Source of the DNA: Pseudomonas lundensis
GTDB lineage: Bacteria; Pseudomonadota; Gammaproteobacteria; Pseudomonadales; Pseudomonadaceae
Direction of reading: 5' to 3'
NCBI RefSeq assembly: GCF_001042985.1
Contig: NZ_JYKY01000002.1
Span: 220,785 to 284,784 of the forward strand
DNA length: 64,000 bases
Part shown: piece by piece, positions 1-9,691 of the stretch
How positions within the stretch are numbered: the first letter of the stretch is position 1
Layout of the letters: each line of letters opens with the position of its first letter
Made by a program: the position numbers and the translations under genes
Notes under the pieces: generated by a model
Database searches by the model: none
Told to the model about the DNA's origin: nothing
What the model saw: only the letters and a program-made list of their open reading frames with translations

Positions 1-1
1 G

Positions 2-1396
2 CACATCATCGCCCGGCTGCGCAAAGAGCTGGGGGAGAAGGTCCTGTCAGCGCCGATCGCGCAGATCGAGCGCTATCGCAGCCATCGCCTGATCCCCGTC
101 CTGACCCATGACGTCGACACTATCAGCGACTTCGCCTTTGCCTTTGCGCCACTGGCGATTTCCCTGACGGTAACGCTCGGCTGCATGGGCTACCTGGCCA
201 TGCTCTCGTGGCCGATGTTCCTGATGATGCTGGTGGCCATCGTGATCGGCACAGTGATCCAGTACATCGCACGCGGCTACGGCCTGAACGGTTTCAATGA
301 GGCCCGCGAAGCCGAAGACGATTTGCAAAAGCACTACAACGCCATTGCCGAAGGCGCCAAGGAACTGCGCATACACCGCCCGCGTCGCCAGCGCATGTTC
401 GTTGCGGGCATCCAGCGCACGGCGCAAAAAATCTGCGACATTCAGGTGCGCTCGATCAACACCTTCGTGATTGCCAAAAGCCTGGGCTCGATGCTGTTCT
501 TCGTGGTCATTGGCCTGGCGCTGGCCATGCAATCGGTGTGGCCCAGTGCCAACCCCGGTGTGATCAGCGGCTTTGTACTGGTGTTGCTGTACATGAAAGG
601 CCCGCTGGAGCACCTCATCAGCACCCTGCCGATCATCAGCCGGGCGCAAATCGCCTTCCGCCGCATTGCAGACCTCTCCGAGCAGTTCAACTCCCCTGAA
701 CCGCACCTGCTGCTCAGTGAACCCGCTGCCCAGGACAAGACCGTCAAGCGCCTGGAGCTGGTGGATGTGGGCTACAGCTTCCCGCCTGTGGACGGCAGCG
801 CGCCGTTTCGTCTGGGGCCGGTCAACCTGACGGTCAATCAGGGCGACATTGTGTTCATCGTTGGTGAAAACGGCTGCGGCAAAACCACGCTGATCAAGCT
901 GTTGCTGGGCCTGTACGCCCCCCAACAGGGCGAAATACGCCTCAACGGGCATGCCGTGACGGCCCAAAGCCGCGACGATTACCGGCAGCTGTTCACGACG
1001 ATTTTTGCCGATTACTACCTGTTCGACGACGTGGTGCAGGGCGACATGCACATCCCGCAGGATGCCGAGCAGTACCTCAAGCGTCTCGAAATCTCCCACA
1101 AGGTCAGCATCAACGACGGTCAGTTCAGCACCACCGACCTGTCGACCGGCCAGCGCAAGCGCCTGGCATTGGTCAACGCCTGGCTCGAAGAGCGCCCGGT
1201 GCTGGTGTTTGATGAATGGGCGGCCGATCAGGACCCGACGTTCCGCAGGATTTTCTACACCGAACTGTTGCCGGACCTGAAGCGATTGGGCAAGACCATC
1301 ATCGTCATTTCCCACGACGACCGTTATTTCGACGTCGCCGACCAATTGGTGCGCATGGACAGCGGCAAGGTCAGCACGGCGCTGGAACCCGCCTGA
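2..1396 (+). CDS. pvdE: Pyoverdine-precursor ABC exporter PvdE, 5' end outside window
   Basis: A fused transmembrane-ATPase exporter of the cyclic-peptide type, which in pseudomonads moves acylated ferribactin, the pyoverdine precursor, across the inner membrane. The reading frame is open from base 2, so the N-terminus lies upstream of the window. The visible part has hydrophobic membrane segments (about 140-640) and then the nucleotide-binding domain: Walker A GENGCGKTT (863-889), signature LSTGQRKRL (about 1139-1165) and Walker B VLVFDEW (1199-1219), with the switch His in VISHDD. Assignment to PvdE rather than another cyclic-peptide exporter rests on the FpvA-type receptor directly downstream, the same order as in P. 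aeruginosa. An internal ATG at 185 is not the real start because the upstream codons (HIIARLRKEL...) continue the family sequence. Confidence 0.9.
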   Translation, partial: HIIARLRKELGEKVLSAPIAQIERYRSHRLIPVLTHDVDTISDFAFAFAPLAISLTVTLGCMGYLAMLSWPMFLMMLVAIVIGTVIQYIARGYGLNGFNEAREAEDDLQKHYNAIAEGAKELRIHRPRRQRMFVAGIQRTAQKICDIQVRSINTFVIAKSLGSMLFFVVIGLALAMQSVWPSANPGVISGFVLVLLYMKGPLEHLISTLPIISRAQIAFRRIADLSEQFNSPEPHLLLSEPAAQDKTVKRLELVDVGYSFPPVDGSAPFRLGPVNLTVNQGDIVFIVGENGCGKTTLIKLLLGLYAPQQGEIRLNGHAVTAQSRDDYRQLFTTIFADYYLFDDVVQGDMHIPQDAEQYLKRLEISHKVSINDGQFSTTDLSTGQRKRLALVNAWLEERPVLVFDEWAADQDPTFRRIFYTELLPDLKRLGKTIIVISHDDRYFDVADQLVRMDSGKVSTALEPA

Positions 1397-1404
1397 AGCC
1401 CCTT

Positions 1405-1438
1405 CCCTGTAGGCGTTAACGTGCTGATGCCTGCAGGG
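1405..1438 (+). terminator. Stem-loop between pvdE and fpvA
   Basis: Arms CCCTGTAGGC (1405-1414) and GCCTGCAGGG (1429-1438) form a 10-bp stem with one G-U pair. No T-tract follows, so it could be a weak terminator or an mRNA 3'-end stabiliser for pvdE. Confidence 0.45.
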
Positions 1439-1486
1439 AGACCGTGCTGAAAAAATAAATCTCCGCTATTTCAGGAACTTCTTTCC

Positions 1487-1513
1487 GGTTTCTCAATCGC
1501 GCTGCGTCTAATA
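1487..1513 (+). promoter_or_regulatory. Possible ECF-sigma promoter of fpvA
   Basis: GGTTTC (1487-1492), a 12-nt spacer and CGTCTAATA (1505-1513) lie about 50 nt before the fpvA start. They resemble the -35/-10 pair of iron-starvation ECF sigma factors of the FecI/FpvI kind. The match is by eye only. No PvdS-type TAAAT-N16-CGT box with correct spacing was found. Confidence 0.35.
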
Positions 1514-1564
1514 ACTATTCCCATTAACAAACAATAATCCCCTCCTTCGGAGCTTCGGCACGTA

Positions 1565-4042
1565 ATGCAACGACCAAACTTGAGACGGACCCCGCTTTCG
1601 ATCGCTACCCAGCGCCAGACCGTTCGCCGCACGCTGTTGTCCAGTGCGTTGGTAGCCTCGGTGCTGCTGGGTTCATCCCTTGCTCAAGCGGCCCCGGTGG
1701 CCTTGAACATCCCGGCACAATCGCTGGCCAACGCGCTGAACGAACTGGGCAAGCAGGCCAACCTGCAGATCCTGTACAGCGCCGATCAGGTTCAAGGGAT
1801 CAAATCGCATTCCGTGTCCGGTTCGCTGGAACCGGTCAAAGCCCTGGAAACCCTGCTGCAAGGCAGCGGCATGTCCTACCAGCTCAACGGCGACACCGTC
1901 ATCCTCAACGCGCCACAGGGCAAAGGGCTGGAGCTGGGGGCTACGACCATTTCCGGGCAGGGCCTGGGTAATTCGCTGACCACCGAAGGCACAGGTTCCT
2001 ACACAACGGGCGCCACCAGCAGTTCGACCAAACTGCCGCTCTCGATTCGGGAAACGCCACAGACCGTGACGGTCGTCACCCGCCAGAACATGGATGACCA
2101 GGGCGCACAGAGCATTGGTGATGTGCTACGCAACGCGCCGGGCATTTCGACCCAGGCGTATGACAGCGACCGCATGGAGTATTCGGCCCGCGGTTACGCC
2201 ATCACCAACTTTCAGTACGACGGCGTTAACTCGATGTACGACGGCGTTTTCGACGAGGGCGCCACCAAAGTCGACATGGCCTTGTATGATCGCGTCGATA
2301 TCGTCAAAGGCGCAACCGGCCTCTTGTCGGGCTCAGGCGAGCCTTCAGCCACCGTCAACCTGATCCGTAAGAAACCGACCCGTGAATTCAAGGCTTCGAT
2401 CACTGGCAGCGCGGGATCGTGGGACAACTACCGCACTGAAGGCGATGTTTCCGGGCCGCTGAACGAAGACGGCAGCGTGCGCGGGCGTTTCGTCACCGCG
2501 CTTCAGGACGCCGATTCCTACCTCGACCATTACTCAAAAAAGAACCAGGTGTTCTACGGCATTCTTGAAGCCGACATCACACCCGACACGCTGTTCACCT
2601 TTGGCATGGACTACCAGGACATCAAGCCGCGGGGCTCGTCCTGGACCGGCAACCCGTACTACTTCTCCAACTACACCAAGACCGATTTCAGCCGCTCGTT
2701 CAATCCGGCCACCGACTGGAGCCGTCGCGACGTGCAGGCGCGTACCACGTTCGCGTCGCTGGAACACCGGTTCGCCAATGACTGGAAAATCAAAGGCACC
2801 TTGAACCAGCAGGTCAACGATCACGACACACAGTTGGGATCGGCCAGTGGCGACATGCCCGATCCGGTCACGGGTGAAGGCATGTTCTTCTATTGGGGCA
2901 AATGGGAAGGCCACCGTGTCCAGAACACATTCGATCTCAACGCAACCGGCCCCTTCAACCTGTTTGGCCGCGAACATGAGATGGTCGTAGGCTATACCTC
3001 CCAAGCGTCCCGTCAAACCGGAGCAACCTTTGACGGCAGCCTGTTCCAAAAAGTGCCGGGCAGTATTTTCGACTGGAGGGGCAAATACCCGAAGCCGGAC
3101 TTCCCGAAAAACGGCAAGTACGAGACCAATCAAAACCAGAACAGCGCTTACATCGCCGCACGCTTTAAACCGACCGACGACCTGTCTTTGATCCTCGGCA
3201 CCCGTGTCAGCGACTTCCAGTACAACAGCACCTACAAGTACTACGTACAGGCACCGCCTACCTTTGAGGACAACAAAACCACGTCCAAACAGCATGGCCG
3301 GGTGACGCCTTACGCCGGTGCCGTGTATGACATCAACGACACATACTCGGTGTACGCCAGCTACACCTCGATTTACAAACCGGTCACCGACAGAAGCATT
3401 TCGGGCACCACCCTGGCGCCCACGGAAGGCAACAGCTACGAAATCGGCCTCAAAAGCGAATATTTCGACGGTCGCCTGAACGCCAGCATTGCGGCGTTCC
3501 GCACCGAGCAGAAGAAACTGCCGATCCAGGTCGGCACCAACCCCAATACCAACGAAGGCATTTTCGAATCCCTCGACGGTGCGACCACCAAGGGTGTGGA
3601 ATTCGAGCTGAGCGGTGAAATCATGCCGGACTGGAACATCAGCGCCGGTTACACCTACGCCCAGACCCGCTCGGACGACGGTGAGCGCGTGTACGGTTAT
3701 CCGCTGGAAACCACCAAGCCTGAAAACGTGGCCAAACTGTTCACCACTTACCGCCTGCCGGGCGTGTTGAACAAGGTCACCGTCGGCGGTGGCGTGAACT
3801 GGCAAAGCCCGTTCTACGGCAAGATCTACAACAATGCCAAAGGCGACTACGACATCATCGAGCAAGACAGCTACGCGCTGGTCAACCTGATGACCCGTTA
3901 CGAGTACAACGAACACCTGACGTTCAACCTCAACGCCAACAACGTGTTCGACAAGAAGTACCTGACCGGTCTGGGCAACTTCAACACCACCTACTACGGT
4001 GAGCCGCGCAGCCTGATGTTGACCACCAAGTACACGTTCTAA
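1565..4042 (+). CDS. fpvA: Ferripyoverdine TonB-dependent receptor FpvA
   Basis: Outer-membrane transducer that imports ferric pyoverdine and, through its periplasmic signalling domain, talks to an FpvR-type anti-sigma factor. The 825-residue protein has a signal peptide ending near AQA (residue 42), an STN domain (about 43-116: LNIPAQSLANALNELGKQAN), then the plug with RETPQTVTVVTRQNMDD and the FpvA-like stretch RGYAITNFQYDG, and a beta barrel ending in the TonB-receptor C-terminal Phe (TTKYTF). Length and motif order fit FpvA, and pvdE lies immediately upstream. GGAG at 1549-1552 precedes the ATG. No fpvI/fpvR pair is in view, so its regulators must lie elsewhere. Which pyoverdine type it recognises cannot be read from the sequence. 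Confidence 0.93.
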   Translation: MQRPNLRRTPLSIATQRQTVRRTLLSSALVASVLLGSSLAQAAPVALNIPAQSLANALNELGKQANLQILYSADQVQGIKSHSVSGSLEPVKALETLLQGSGMSYQLNGDTVILNAPQGKGLELGATTISGQGLGNSLTTEGTGSYTTGATSSSTKLPLSIRETPQTVTVVTRQNMDDQGAQSIGDVLRNAPGISTQAYDSDRMEYSARGYAITNFQYDGVNSMYDGVFDEGATKVDMALYDRVDIVKGATGLLSGSGEPSATVNLIRKKPTREFKASITGSAGSWDNYRTEGDVSGPLNEDGSVRGRFVTALQDADSYLDHYSKKNQVFYGILEADITPDTLFTFGMDYQDIKPRGSSWTGNPYYFSNYTKTDFSRSFNPATDWSRRDVQARTTFASLEHRFANDWKIKGTLNQQVNDHDTQLGSASGDMPDPVTGEGMFFYWGKWEGHRVQNTFDLNATGPFNLFGREHEMVVGYTSQASRQTGATFDGSLFQKVPGSIFDWRGKYPKPDFPKNGKYETNQNQNSAYIAARFKPTDDLSLILGTRVSDFQYNSTYKYYVQAPPTFEDNKTTSKQHGRVTPYAGAVYDINDTYSVYASYTSIYKPVTDRSISGTTLAPTEGNSYEIGLKSEYFDGRLNASIAAFRTEQKKLPIQVGTNPNTNEGIFESLDGATTKGVEFELSGEIMPDWNISAGYTYAQTRSDDGERVYGYPLETTKPENVAKLFTTYRLPGVLNKVTVGGGVNWQSPFYGKIYNNAKGDYDIIEQDSYALVNLMTRYEYNEHLTFNLNANNVFDKKYLTGLGNFNTTYYGEPRSLMLTTKYTF

Positions 4043-4061
4043 GCGTCACTGGCCTCACCCG

Positions 4062-4093
4062 ACAAGCCCCGGCGCAACTGCGTCGGGGCTTGT
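4062..4093. terminator. Convergent terminator-like hairpin after fpvA
   Basis: Perfect 10-bp stem ACAAGCCCCG (4062-4071) / CGGGGCTTGT (4084-4093) between the convergent fpvA and GH15 genes. There is no clear T-run on either strand. Confidence 0.6.
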
Positions 4094-4097
4094 GCGT

Positions 4098-5930
4098 TCA
4101 GGGTTGCCACTGGGTTTTCTGATGATCAAGCTTGCGGTCCAGGAAGCTGGCGGCGCTGATCAACGCCAGATGCGTCAGCGCCTGGGGCGTGTTGCCCAGA
4201 TGCCGGGCGTGGCAATCGAACTCTTCGGCATACAAGCCCAGCGGGTTGGCATAACGCAGCAACTGTTCGAACTCCAGATGCGCCTTTTCTACCTGTCCGG
4301 CTCGCGCCAGACATTCCACGTACCAGAATGAACAGGCAGCAAACGCCCCTTCGGTGCCTTCAAGGCCGTCCATGACCTCCTCCTCATTCAGATAGCGGTA
4401 CACCATGCCATCGCGCACCAGCGTGCGTTCGATCGCCTGCAAGGTCGCCAGCCAGCGCGGGTCGGTGGCGCCGACAAAACGCACCAGCGGCATCAACAAC
4501 ATGGAGCCGTCCAGCGCCGTGCCGCCTTTGTATTGCACAAAATGCCCGCGTTCAGCGTCCCAGAAGTTGTCCCAGATATCGGCATGAATGGCCTGACGCG
4601 CAGCGTTCCAACGCTCAAAGGGGGCGGGCAACGAGCGTTTTGACGCCAGGCGGATGGCCCGGTCCAGCGCCACCCAGCACATCAGCCGCGAATGCAGAAA
4701 GTGATGCTTCTCGCCGCGCATCTCCCAAATGCCTACATCTTTCTGATCCCAGACCTCACACACCTCATCAACAAGTTGCGTCACGTGCTGCCAGCCTTCA
4801 TGGCTGATCGCCTCGCCGTACTTGTTGGTCAAATACACCGCGTCCAGCAACTCGCCATAGATGTCCAATTGCACTTGATCCACCGCGCCATTGCCCACGC
4901 GCACAGGCGTGGCGCCACCGTGGCCGGCCAGGTGAGTCAGCTCCCGCTCCGGCAGCTCACGACGACCGTCGATGCCGTACATGATGTTGAGTTTGAGCGG
5001 CTGGTCGCAGCCATCCCCGACACGACCGCGCAACCAGCGCATGAAGTTGTTGGCTTCTTCGACAAAACCGAGTCGGACAAACGCATACACCGTGAAGGAA
5101 GCGTCGCGAATCCAGGTGTAGCGGTAGTCCCAATTGCGCTCGCCGCCGCGGGTTTCGGGCAAGCCAAACGTGGCGGCGGCAATAATCGCCCCCTCTTTGC
5201 GAGACGTCAGGAGTTTGAGCGCCAGTGCCGAGCGGTTAATCATCTCGCGCCAGCGCCCGCGGTAGGTCGACTGTGCAATCCACTGCCGCCAAAACTGCAC
5301 CGTGTGCTGCAACGCCAAATCGCTGCTGCCCACACGGACACGCGGATCTTGAGCCGCGCCCAGGACAAACTCGGCGGTCTGCCCTTGCGCCAACGCGAAC
5401 GTACTGCACGCCGCCTGATGCTCAACGCTCAACGGCTGGCTGGCTGCCAGGCGCAACGCCGGTTGGCCAGAGGCCTCAAACCACACATCCGCGCCCTCTA
5501 CTCGGGCGTGGGTGTCTGCACGGGCGTAGTCATGACGCACCGCGCAGCGCAACGTGAAAGTCGCCCGGCCACTGACCACCCGCACCCGGCGCATCAGTAC
5601 GGGCAACTCATCGGCACAATCACTGACGGGCAACAGGTCAGTGACCTCCACCACCGCCTCGTTGTCCAGCCAGCGGGTCAGCAGAACATTGGTGTCCGGC
5701 AGGTAGATCTGTTCACGCCGGGCGTCGGGCATGTCCGGTGCCAACTGAAAGATGCCCGCCTCAGGGCTGTCGAGCAACGCGCAGAAGAGGGACGGACTGT
5801 CGAACTCCGGCCAGCAGAAAAAATCCACACTGCCCTTGTCATTCACCAGCGCGGCGGTGCGCATGTCGCCAATGATGCCGTGGGCTTCGATGTGACTTTG
5901 GGTGTCGGTATCGGGTTTAACCATTGCCAC
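4098..5930 (-). CDS. Glycoside hydrolase family 15 protein
   Basis: A 610-residue cytoplasmic protein (no signal peptide) of the GH15 glucoamylase/trehalase-like type. The N-terminal beta-rich domain (IEAHGIIGDMRTAALVNDKGSVDFFCWPEFDSP) is followed by the (alpha/alpha)6 barrel with ERNWDYRYTWIRDASF, the acidic motif DVGIWEMRG and EGTEGAF, where the catalytic glutamates of the family are expected. The substrate is probably trehalose or an alpha-glucan, but it cannot be settled from sequence. Its start overlaps the 3' end of the upstream SDR gene by 14 nt, so the two are translationally coupled. ATG at 5930 or 5924 are both possible starts. Confidence 0.88.
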   Translation of the reverse strand: MAMVKPDTDTQSHIEAHGIIGDMRTAALVNDKGSVDFFCWPEFDSPSLFCALLDSPEAGIFQLAPDMPDARREQIYLPDTNVLLTRWLDNEAVVEVTDLLPVSDCADELPVLMRRVRVVSGRATFTLRCAVRHDYARADTHARVEGADVWFEASGQPALRLAASQPLSVEHQAACSTFALAQGQTAEFVLGAAQDPRVRVGSSDLALQHTVQFWRQWIAQSTYRGRWREMINRSALALKLLTSRKEGAIIAAATFGLPETRGGERNWDYRYTWIRDASFTVYAFVRLGFVEEANNFMRWLRGRVGDGCDQPLKLNIMYGIDGRRELPERELTHLAGHGGATPVRVGNGAVDQVQLDIYGELLDAVYLTNKYGEAISHEGWQHVTQLVDEVCEVWDQKDVGIWEMRGEKHHFLHSRLMCWVALDRAIRLASKRSLPAPFERWNAARQAIHADIWDNFWDAERGHFVQYKGGTALDGSMLLMPLVRFVGATDPRWLATLQAIERTLVRDGMVYRYLNEEEVMDGLEGTEGAFAACSFWYVECLARAGQVEKAHLEFEQLLRYANPLGLYAEEFDCHARHLGNTPQALTHLALISAASFLDRKLDHQKTQWQP

Positions 5931-6717
5931 GGAACTCCGGATAAAGGCTCATGCCGCCATCAATAAACAACGTGCTGCCCACCACGTAATCGGACATATC
6001 GCTGGCCAGCCACACCACCGCGTTGGCCACCTCCTCGGCCTCGCCTACGCGGCCGTAGGGGATCAACTTCAGGAGCGCCTGTTCAGCTTCGCCTTCAGTC
6101 ACATCACGGTTGATGGCCGTACGGATCGCCCCCGGCGCAATGCCATTGATGCGGATTTTGTGATGGCTGACTTCTTGCGCCAGACTGCGCATGAGCATGT
6201 CCACCCCGCCTTTGGAGGTTGCGTAATTCACATGCCCGGCCCAGGGAATCACCTGGTGCACCGAACTCATGTGAATAATCTTGCCTGCCGCCCGCGACAC
6301 CCCTTCGCGAATGCCCTGACGCCTGAAGATCCGCAGCGCCGACCGCGCGCACAGAAACTGCCCGGTCAGGTTGACACCGATGACGGCGTTCCATTGCTCC
6401 AGCGTCATGTCGACTGCCGGGGCGTCCTGCTGAATGCCCGAATTGGCCAGCAGAATGTCCAGGTACCCGAACGCCTCCAGCGTCTGCTCGAACAAACGCT
6501 CCACGTCCGCCTCTTTCGACACATCCCCGCCCAGAGCAATCGCCCTGCCCCCGGCCGCCTTGATCTCGGCCGCCAACGCCTGCGCGGGTTCCGCCTGCGC
6601 GTTGTAATGCACCACCACCGCCGCACCGGCCGCCGCCAGCGCCCGGGCACTGGCCGCGCCAATCCCGGAACTGCCGCCAGTGACCAGCGCCACCTGTTGC
6701 GCGAGAGAAATTTGCAT
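5917..6717 (-). CDS. SDR-family oxidoreductase, glucose-1-dehydrogenase-like
   Basis: Classical short-chain dehydrogenase of 266 residues. It has the NAD(P) motif TGGSSGIG near the N-terminus, NSG in place of the usual NAG, the catalytic Ser in HMSSVHQ and YATSK with the Tyr/Lys pair, and ends with the family-typical IDGGMSLYPEFRGNG, as seen in glucose 1-dehydrogenase-like enzymes. The ATG at 6717 (MQISLAQQ) is preferred to the GTG at 6729. First gene of a two-gene unit with the GH15 hydrolase, so the pair may act on a sugar released by that enzyme; this link is inferred only from overlap. Confidence 0.85.
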   Translation of the reverse strand: MQISLAQQVALVTGGSSGIGAASARALAAAGAAVVVHYNAQAEPAQALAAEIKAAGGRAIALGGDVSKEADVERLFEQTLEAFGYLDILLANSGIQQDAPAVDMTLEQWNAVIGVNLTGQFLCARSALRIFRRQGIREGVSRAAGKIIHMSSVHQVIPWAGHVNYATSKGGVDMLMRSLAQEVSHHKIRINGIAPGAIRTAINRDVTEGEAEQALLKLIPYGRVGEAEEVANAVVWLASDMSDYVVGSTLFIDGGMSLYPEFRGNG

Positions 6718-6729
6718 GAGTGTCAGCAC

Positions 6730-7612
6730 CTGTTTGTGAGTGGGCTTGGAGTGCTGACTGGTAGAAGCAGGCAGGAGTTCAATGCGCTATCAGCGCCACG
6801 TACTCACCGCGCAGCCCGTTACACGCGTGGGAATTTAAATAACGGCTTAAACACTCAACGCTGAATATTTAAAGCCTACAGAGGCGTTAAGCCACAAGAA
6901 AATACCCATTTCATACTTCACCAGACTATAACTTCAGAAAACTAAAAACCAGACCCGATCATATTTAAAACGAACATTGAAAAACCATTAATCACCCTAC
7001 AACCCACACACCGCACACTTATTGTTCAGCCATATCAATAACGACAACAACACCCCCTAATAATATCGATACACACTTAGAACCCAACACATAAATAAGC
7101 GCTAACACTTATGATCCACGGTGTAGCCACAACAAGACCTTCGATATAAGGCGAACATTATATGAGCGTGTCAGGGCGGTTATAAGCGCAGGTAGATTGA
7201 TCGTGCCTTGTGCCGACACACTACAATAATGATTGGAATGATCAAGAAAAAAGGTATTGAGTGCTGTGATCGCTTGCAGGCAATGATAGTTGAGGATGGC
7301 AAAAATTCTGGCAGGCCAACATAACTAACTGAATTTAACTGACCTCACGACGGCCAATTCAGAAACTGCCAGCTCACATCTGGACTTCTACATCTGAAAC
7401 TCCTAATAACTAGGTCGAGCCCGAGTCAGGACAGTAGCCTGACTAACCTGAGCAGTCGTTTATCTTCGAATTAACTTTTCACTGCGCCAAACCGCATGAC
7501 CCCTTCCCTGCACAACTGCTGTTCCGTTTGAGGCCTTAATGGGCGGACCCGCGCTTCGTATAGTGGCTTGCACCTGTACCCGTTATGCCACTCACAAGAA
7601 GAAGGGGTTTGC
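6730..7612. other. AT-rich gene-free stretch
   Basis: Nearly 900 bases without a convincing gene. From about 6840 to 7400 the base composition is clearly AT-richer than the surroundings. It holds a 31-codon ORF at 7229-7324 (MIGMIKKKGIECC...) without a good ribosome site, and a small inverted repeat GTCAGG/CCTGAC near 7426-7444. It may be a decayed insertion or a long divergent regulatory region for the SDR and bicupin genes. Confidence 0.6.
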
Positions 7613-8554
7613 ATGAATAGCCTGAACGCCTCACTGCACCACGTCGATCTGCTGGATGCCGAGCATGACGCTGAATATTTCGAATACAGCAAGGCCGCGA
7701 ATCCGATCAGTGCCGGGTTGATTTCGCGTATTCCTTACCAGAACTTTCCATCCTCGCTGTATGACACTGGCCCTAGCCGTCTTGTCCCTTTAGACCTGAG
7801 TGAGGCACTGGGCTGCGAAGGGCCGGCAACCGGGCCGGGGCTGCTGGCGAATTTTATCCGGCTCAATGCCGGTGACCACCTAACCTTAGCCCCCACGGCG
7901 ACGTCCCAGGTGTTGTATGTCATCGCCGGACGCGGTGAGTTGGTGCAAGGCGATGTGGCGTTTGAATGGGAAAAAGGCTGCTTTATTGCCGTGCCGGGGC
8001 TGGAAGAGCTGCAACTGAGTGCCCATGAAGATGCACGTTTTTATTACGTTCACGATGAGCCGCTGTTGCGTTATCTGGGCGTCACGCCCACCCAACAGCA
8101 CTTCAGCGCCACGCTGTACCCGGCCCAAACAGCCAACGCCAAGCTGCGTGAGGCGGCGGATGACCCACGGGCGCAGGACCGGAGCCGGATCAGTATCTTG
8201 CTGGGCAATCGGCATTTTCCCCAGACACGCACGGTGACCCATGTGTTGTGGGCGATGTACGGGATTTTGCCCGCCGGTTCAGTGCAAAAACCCCATCGCC
8301 ACCAATCCATTGCACTGGATTTCATCATTGATTGCCCGGCCGGGTGTTACACCCTGGTGGGCACGGACATCGACGAGAACGGGCAGATCCGTAATCCGAC
8401 CCGGGTCGACTGGGCGCCGGGGCTGGCGTTTGTCACGCCGCCCGGTTACTGGCATGCGCACTTCAACGAGTCGGACGATGAGGCCTTTCTGATTCCTATT
8501 CAGGACGCAGGCTTGCAAACCTACCTGCGGGCGCTGGATATCCGTTTCAGCTGA
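7613..8554 (+). CDS. Bicupin-domain protein
   Basis: A 313-residue cytoplasmic protein with two cupin folds. The first (about residues 70-150) contains TSQVLYVIAGRGELVQGDVAFEWEKGCFIAVPG. The second (about 215-300) contains KPHRHQSIALDFII and the closing GYWHAHFNE, giving several His suited to bind a metal. The plan resembles gentisate dioxygenase-like or other double-cupin oxygenases and isomerases, but I do not recognise the reaction. The start at 7613 is chosen because AAGAAGGGG lies 8-10 nt upstream; the longer frame from 7568 lacks this. It is convergent with the LysR gene only 3 bp away. Confidence 0.75.
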   Translation: MNSLNASLHHVDLLDAEHDAEYFEYSKAANPISAGLISRIPYQNFPSSLYDTGPSRLVPLDLSEALGCEGPATGPGLLANFIRLNAGDHLTLAPTATSQVLYVIAGRGELVQGDVAFEWEKGCFIAVPGLEELQLSAHEDARFYYVHDEPLLRYLGVTPTQQHFSATLYPAQTANAKLREAADDPRAQDRSRISILLGNRHFPQTRTVTHVLWAMYGILPAGSVQKPHRHQSIALDFIIDCPAGCYTLVGTDIDENGQIRNPTRVDWAPGLAFVTPPGYWHAHFNESDDEAFLIPIQDAGLQTYLRALDIRFS

Positions 8555-8557
8555 CGC

Positions 8558-9472
8558 TCAGAGCTGCCAATAGGCCGGGCTGCCGACCCGCTCGACCATG
8601 AAGTCGATGAAACAGCGCACCTTGGAGGACACGGTGCGCTTGGGCGGGTACACCAGCCACAGCGACGCAGGCACGTGCGTCGCTTGTACCTGCCACTGCG
8701 CAAACCATTGAACCAGCGCGCCCGAGGCCAGTTGCCCGGCCACCAGCCAGTCGGGCAAGCACGCCACGCCCAACCCTTGTTCGACCGCCCGCAACTGCGC
8801 TTCCAGGTCATTGATCCGCAAAGGCCCCGCCACCGCCACGCGCTGCACCCCGTGGGCAAAACCTTCAGCGGGCACGAAAAACACCTCATCCGGCAGATTG
8901 CCATTCAATAACACGCCACTCAGCTCTTGGGGCGTTGCCGGCGGCGCGTTTTGCCGGGCATAGGCCGCACTGACGCACACCAGCGTACGTTCATTGGCCA
9001 GCTTGCGCGCCTTGAGGGTGGAATCGGGCAAGACCCCGATGCGCACGGCCAGATCAACCCCTGCATTGATCAGGTTCACGTGATGGTCGTCCAGCGTGAG
9101 GTCCAGCCGGACTTCGGGATGGCGCGACATGAACTCACCGAGTACCGGCAGGATGTGCTGGCGGGCGAATGCCGGGGGCAGATTCAGTTTCAACAGGCCA
9201 CGCGGGTGCTGATTAAGCGAAGACGTTGCCTGTTTGGCGTGATCCAGCGCGTCGAGTACGCGCAACGCATGGTGCAGGAACGTCTCTCCGCCTTCGGTCA
9301 GGCGCAAGGTACGGGTTGAACGGTTGAACAAGGCAATGCCCAGATCCTGCTCAAGGTCCTTGATGTAACGCGAGACCGTCGAGGCTTTGATCGACAGTTT
9401 TTCGGCTGCCCGGGAAAAATTATTGGCCTGTGCCGCCTCAACAAAAGCACTCAGCGCTGCGAAATAGTCCAT
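8558..9472 (-). CDS. LysR-family transcriptional regulator
   Basis: A 304-residue LysR protein. The N-terminal winged helix-turn-helix (FVEAAQANNFSRAAEKLSIKASTVSRYIKDLEQDLG) is followed by an effector domain (about 90-300) with the typical LNLPPAFARQHILPVLGEFMSRHPEV segment. It belongs to the DNA-binding type that reads MDYFAALSAFVEAAQ at the start. It is tail-to-tail with the bicupin gene, and its target is not evident. The divergent nrdB promoter region (NrdR boxes) lies just upstream. Confidence 0.9.
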   Translation of the reverse strand: MDYFAALSAFVEAAQANNFSRAAEKLSIKASTVSRYIKDLEQDLGIALFNRSTRTLRLTEGGETFLHHALRVLDALDHAKQATSSLNQHPRGLLKLNLPPAFARQHILPVLGEFMSRHPEVRLDLTLDDHHVNLINAGVDLAVRIGVLPDSTLKARKLANERTLVCVSAAYARQNAPPATPQELSGVLLNGNLPDEVFFVPAEGFAHGVQRVAVAGPLRINDLEAQLRAVEQGLGVACLPDWLVAGQLASGALVQWFAQWQVQATHVPASLWLVYPPKRTVSSKVRCFIDFMVERVGSPAYWQL

Positions 9473-9570
9473 GTCAGGCCTGCACTAAGGAAAAGTCGCC
9501 AAAGGCTATCAGATTCACCCGTTGGATCGTGCAAACCGCCGGGGAATTTCGGGTTGACCCTTCGGGGCAT

Positions 9571-9618
9571 CGACTATATGGTGTGCCAAGAAACACAAAG
9601 ACACACTACATGATGTGT
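9571..9618. promoter_or_regulatory. Tandem NrdR boxes upstream of nrdB
   Basis: Two 16-bp elements 32 bp apart start to start: CGACTATATGGTGTGC (9571-9586) and the near-palindrome ACACTACATGATGTGT (9603-9618). NrdR repressors bind paired boxes of the ACACwATATaTwGTGT kind spaced about three helical turns apart, upstream of ribonucleotide reductase genes. The second box fits well and the first fits in its right half. nrdB begins 74 nt after the second box. Confidence 0.75.
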
Positions 9619-9691
9619 TTTTAGCGTTTGACTCACTCTATTCCACGAGCTTGTTCGTGGCCGTACCCGCCTCCCCCGAAAGGAAACCCCT

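Noticed and set aside
47..1345. Long reading frame opposite pvdE
   Set aside because: It is the complement of a strongly supported ABC exporter and has no recognisable family; typical antisense shadow in GC-rich DNA. The same applies to the long frames opposite fpvA, gcd, mqo, the aminotransferase and hcnC.
1397..1564. PvdS (iron-starvation) box before fpvA
   Set aside because: TAAAT occurs at 1456 but no CGT lies 16-17 nt further; the nearest CGT is at 1505.
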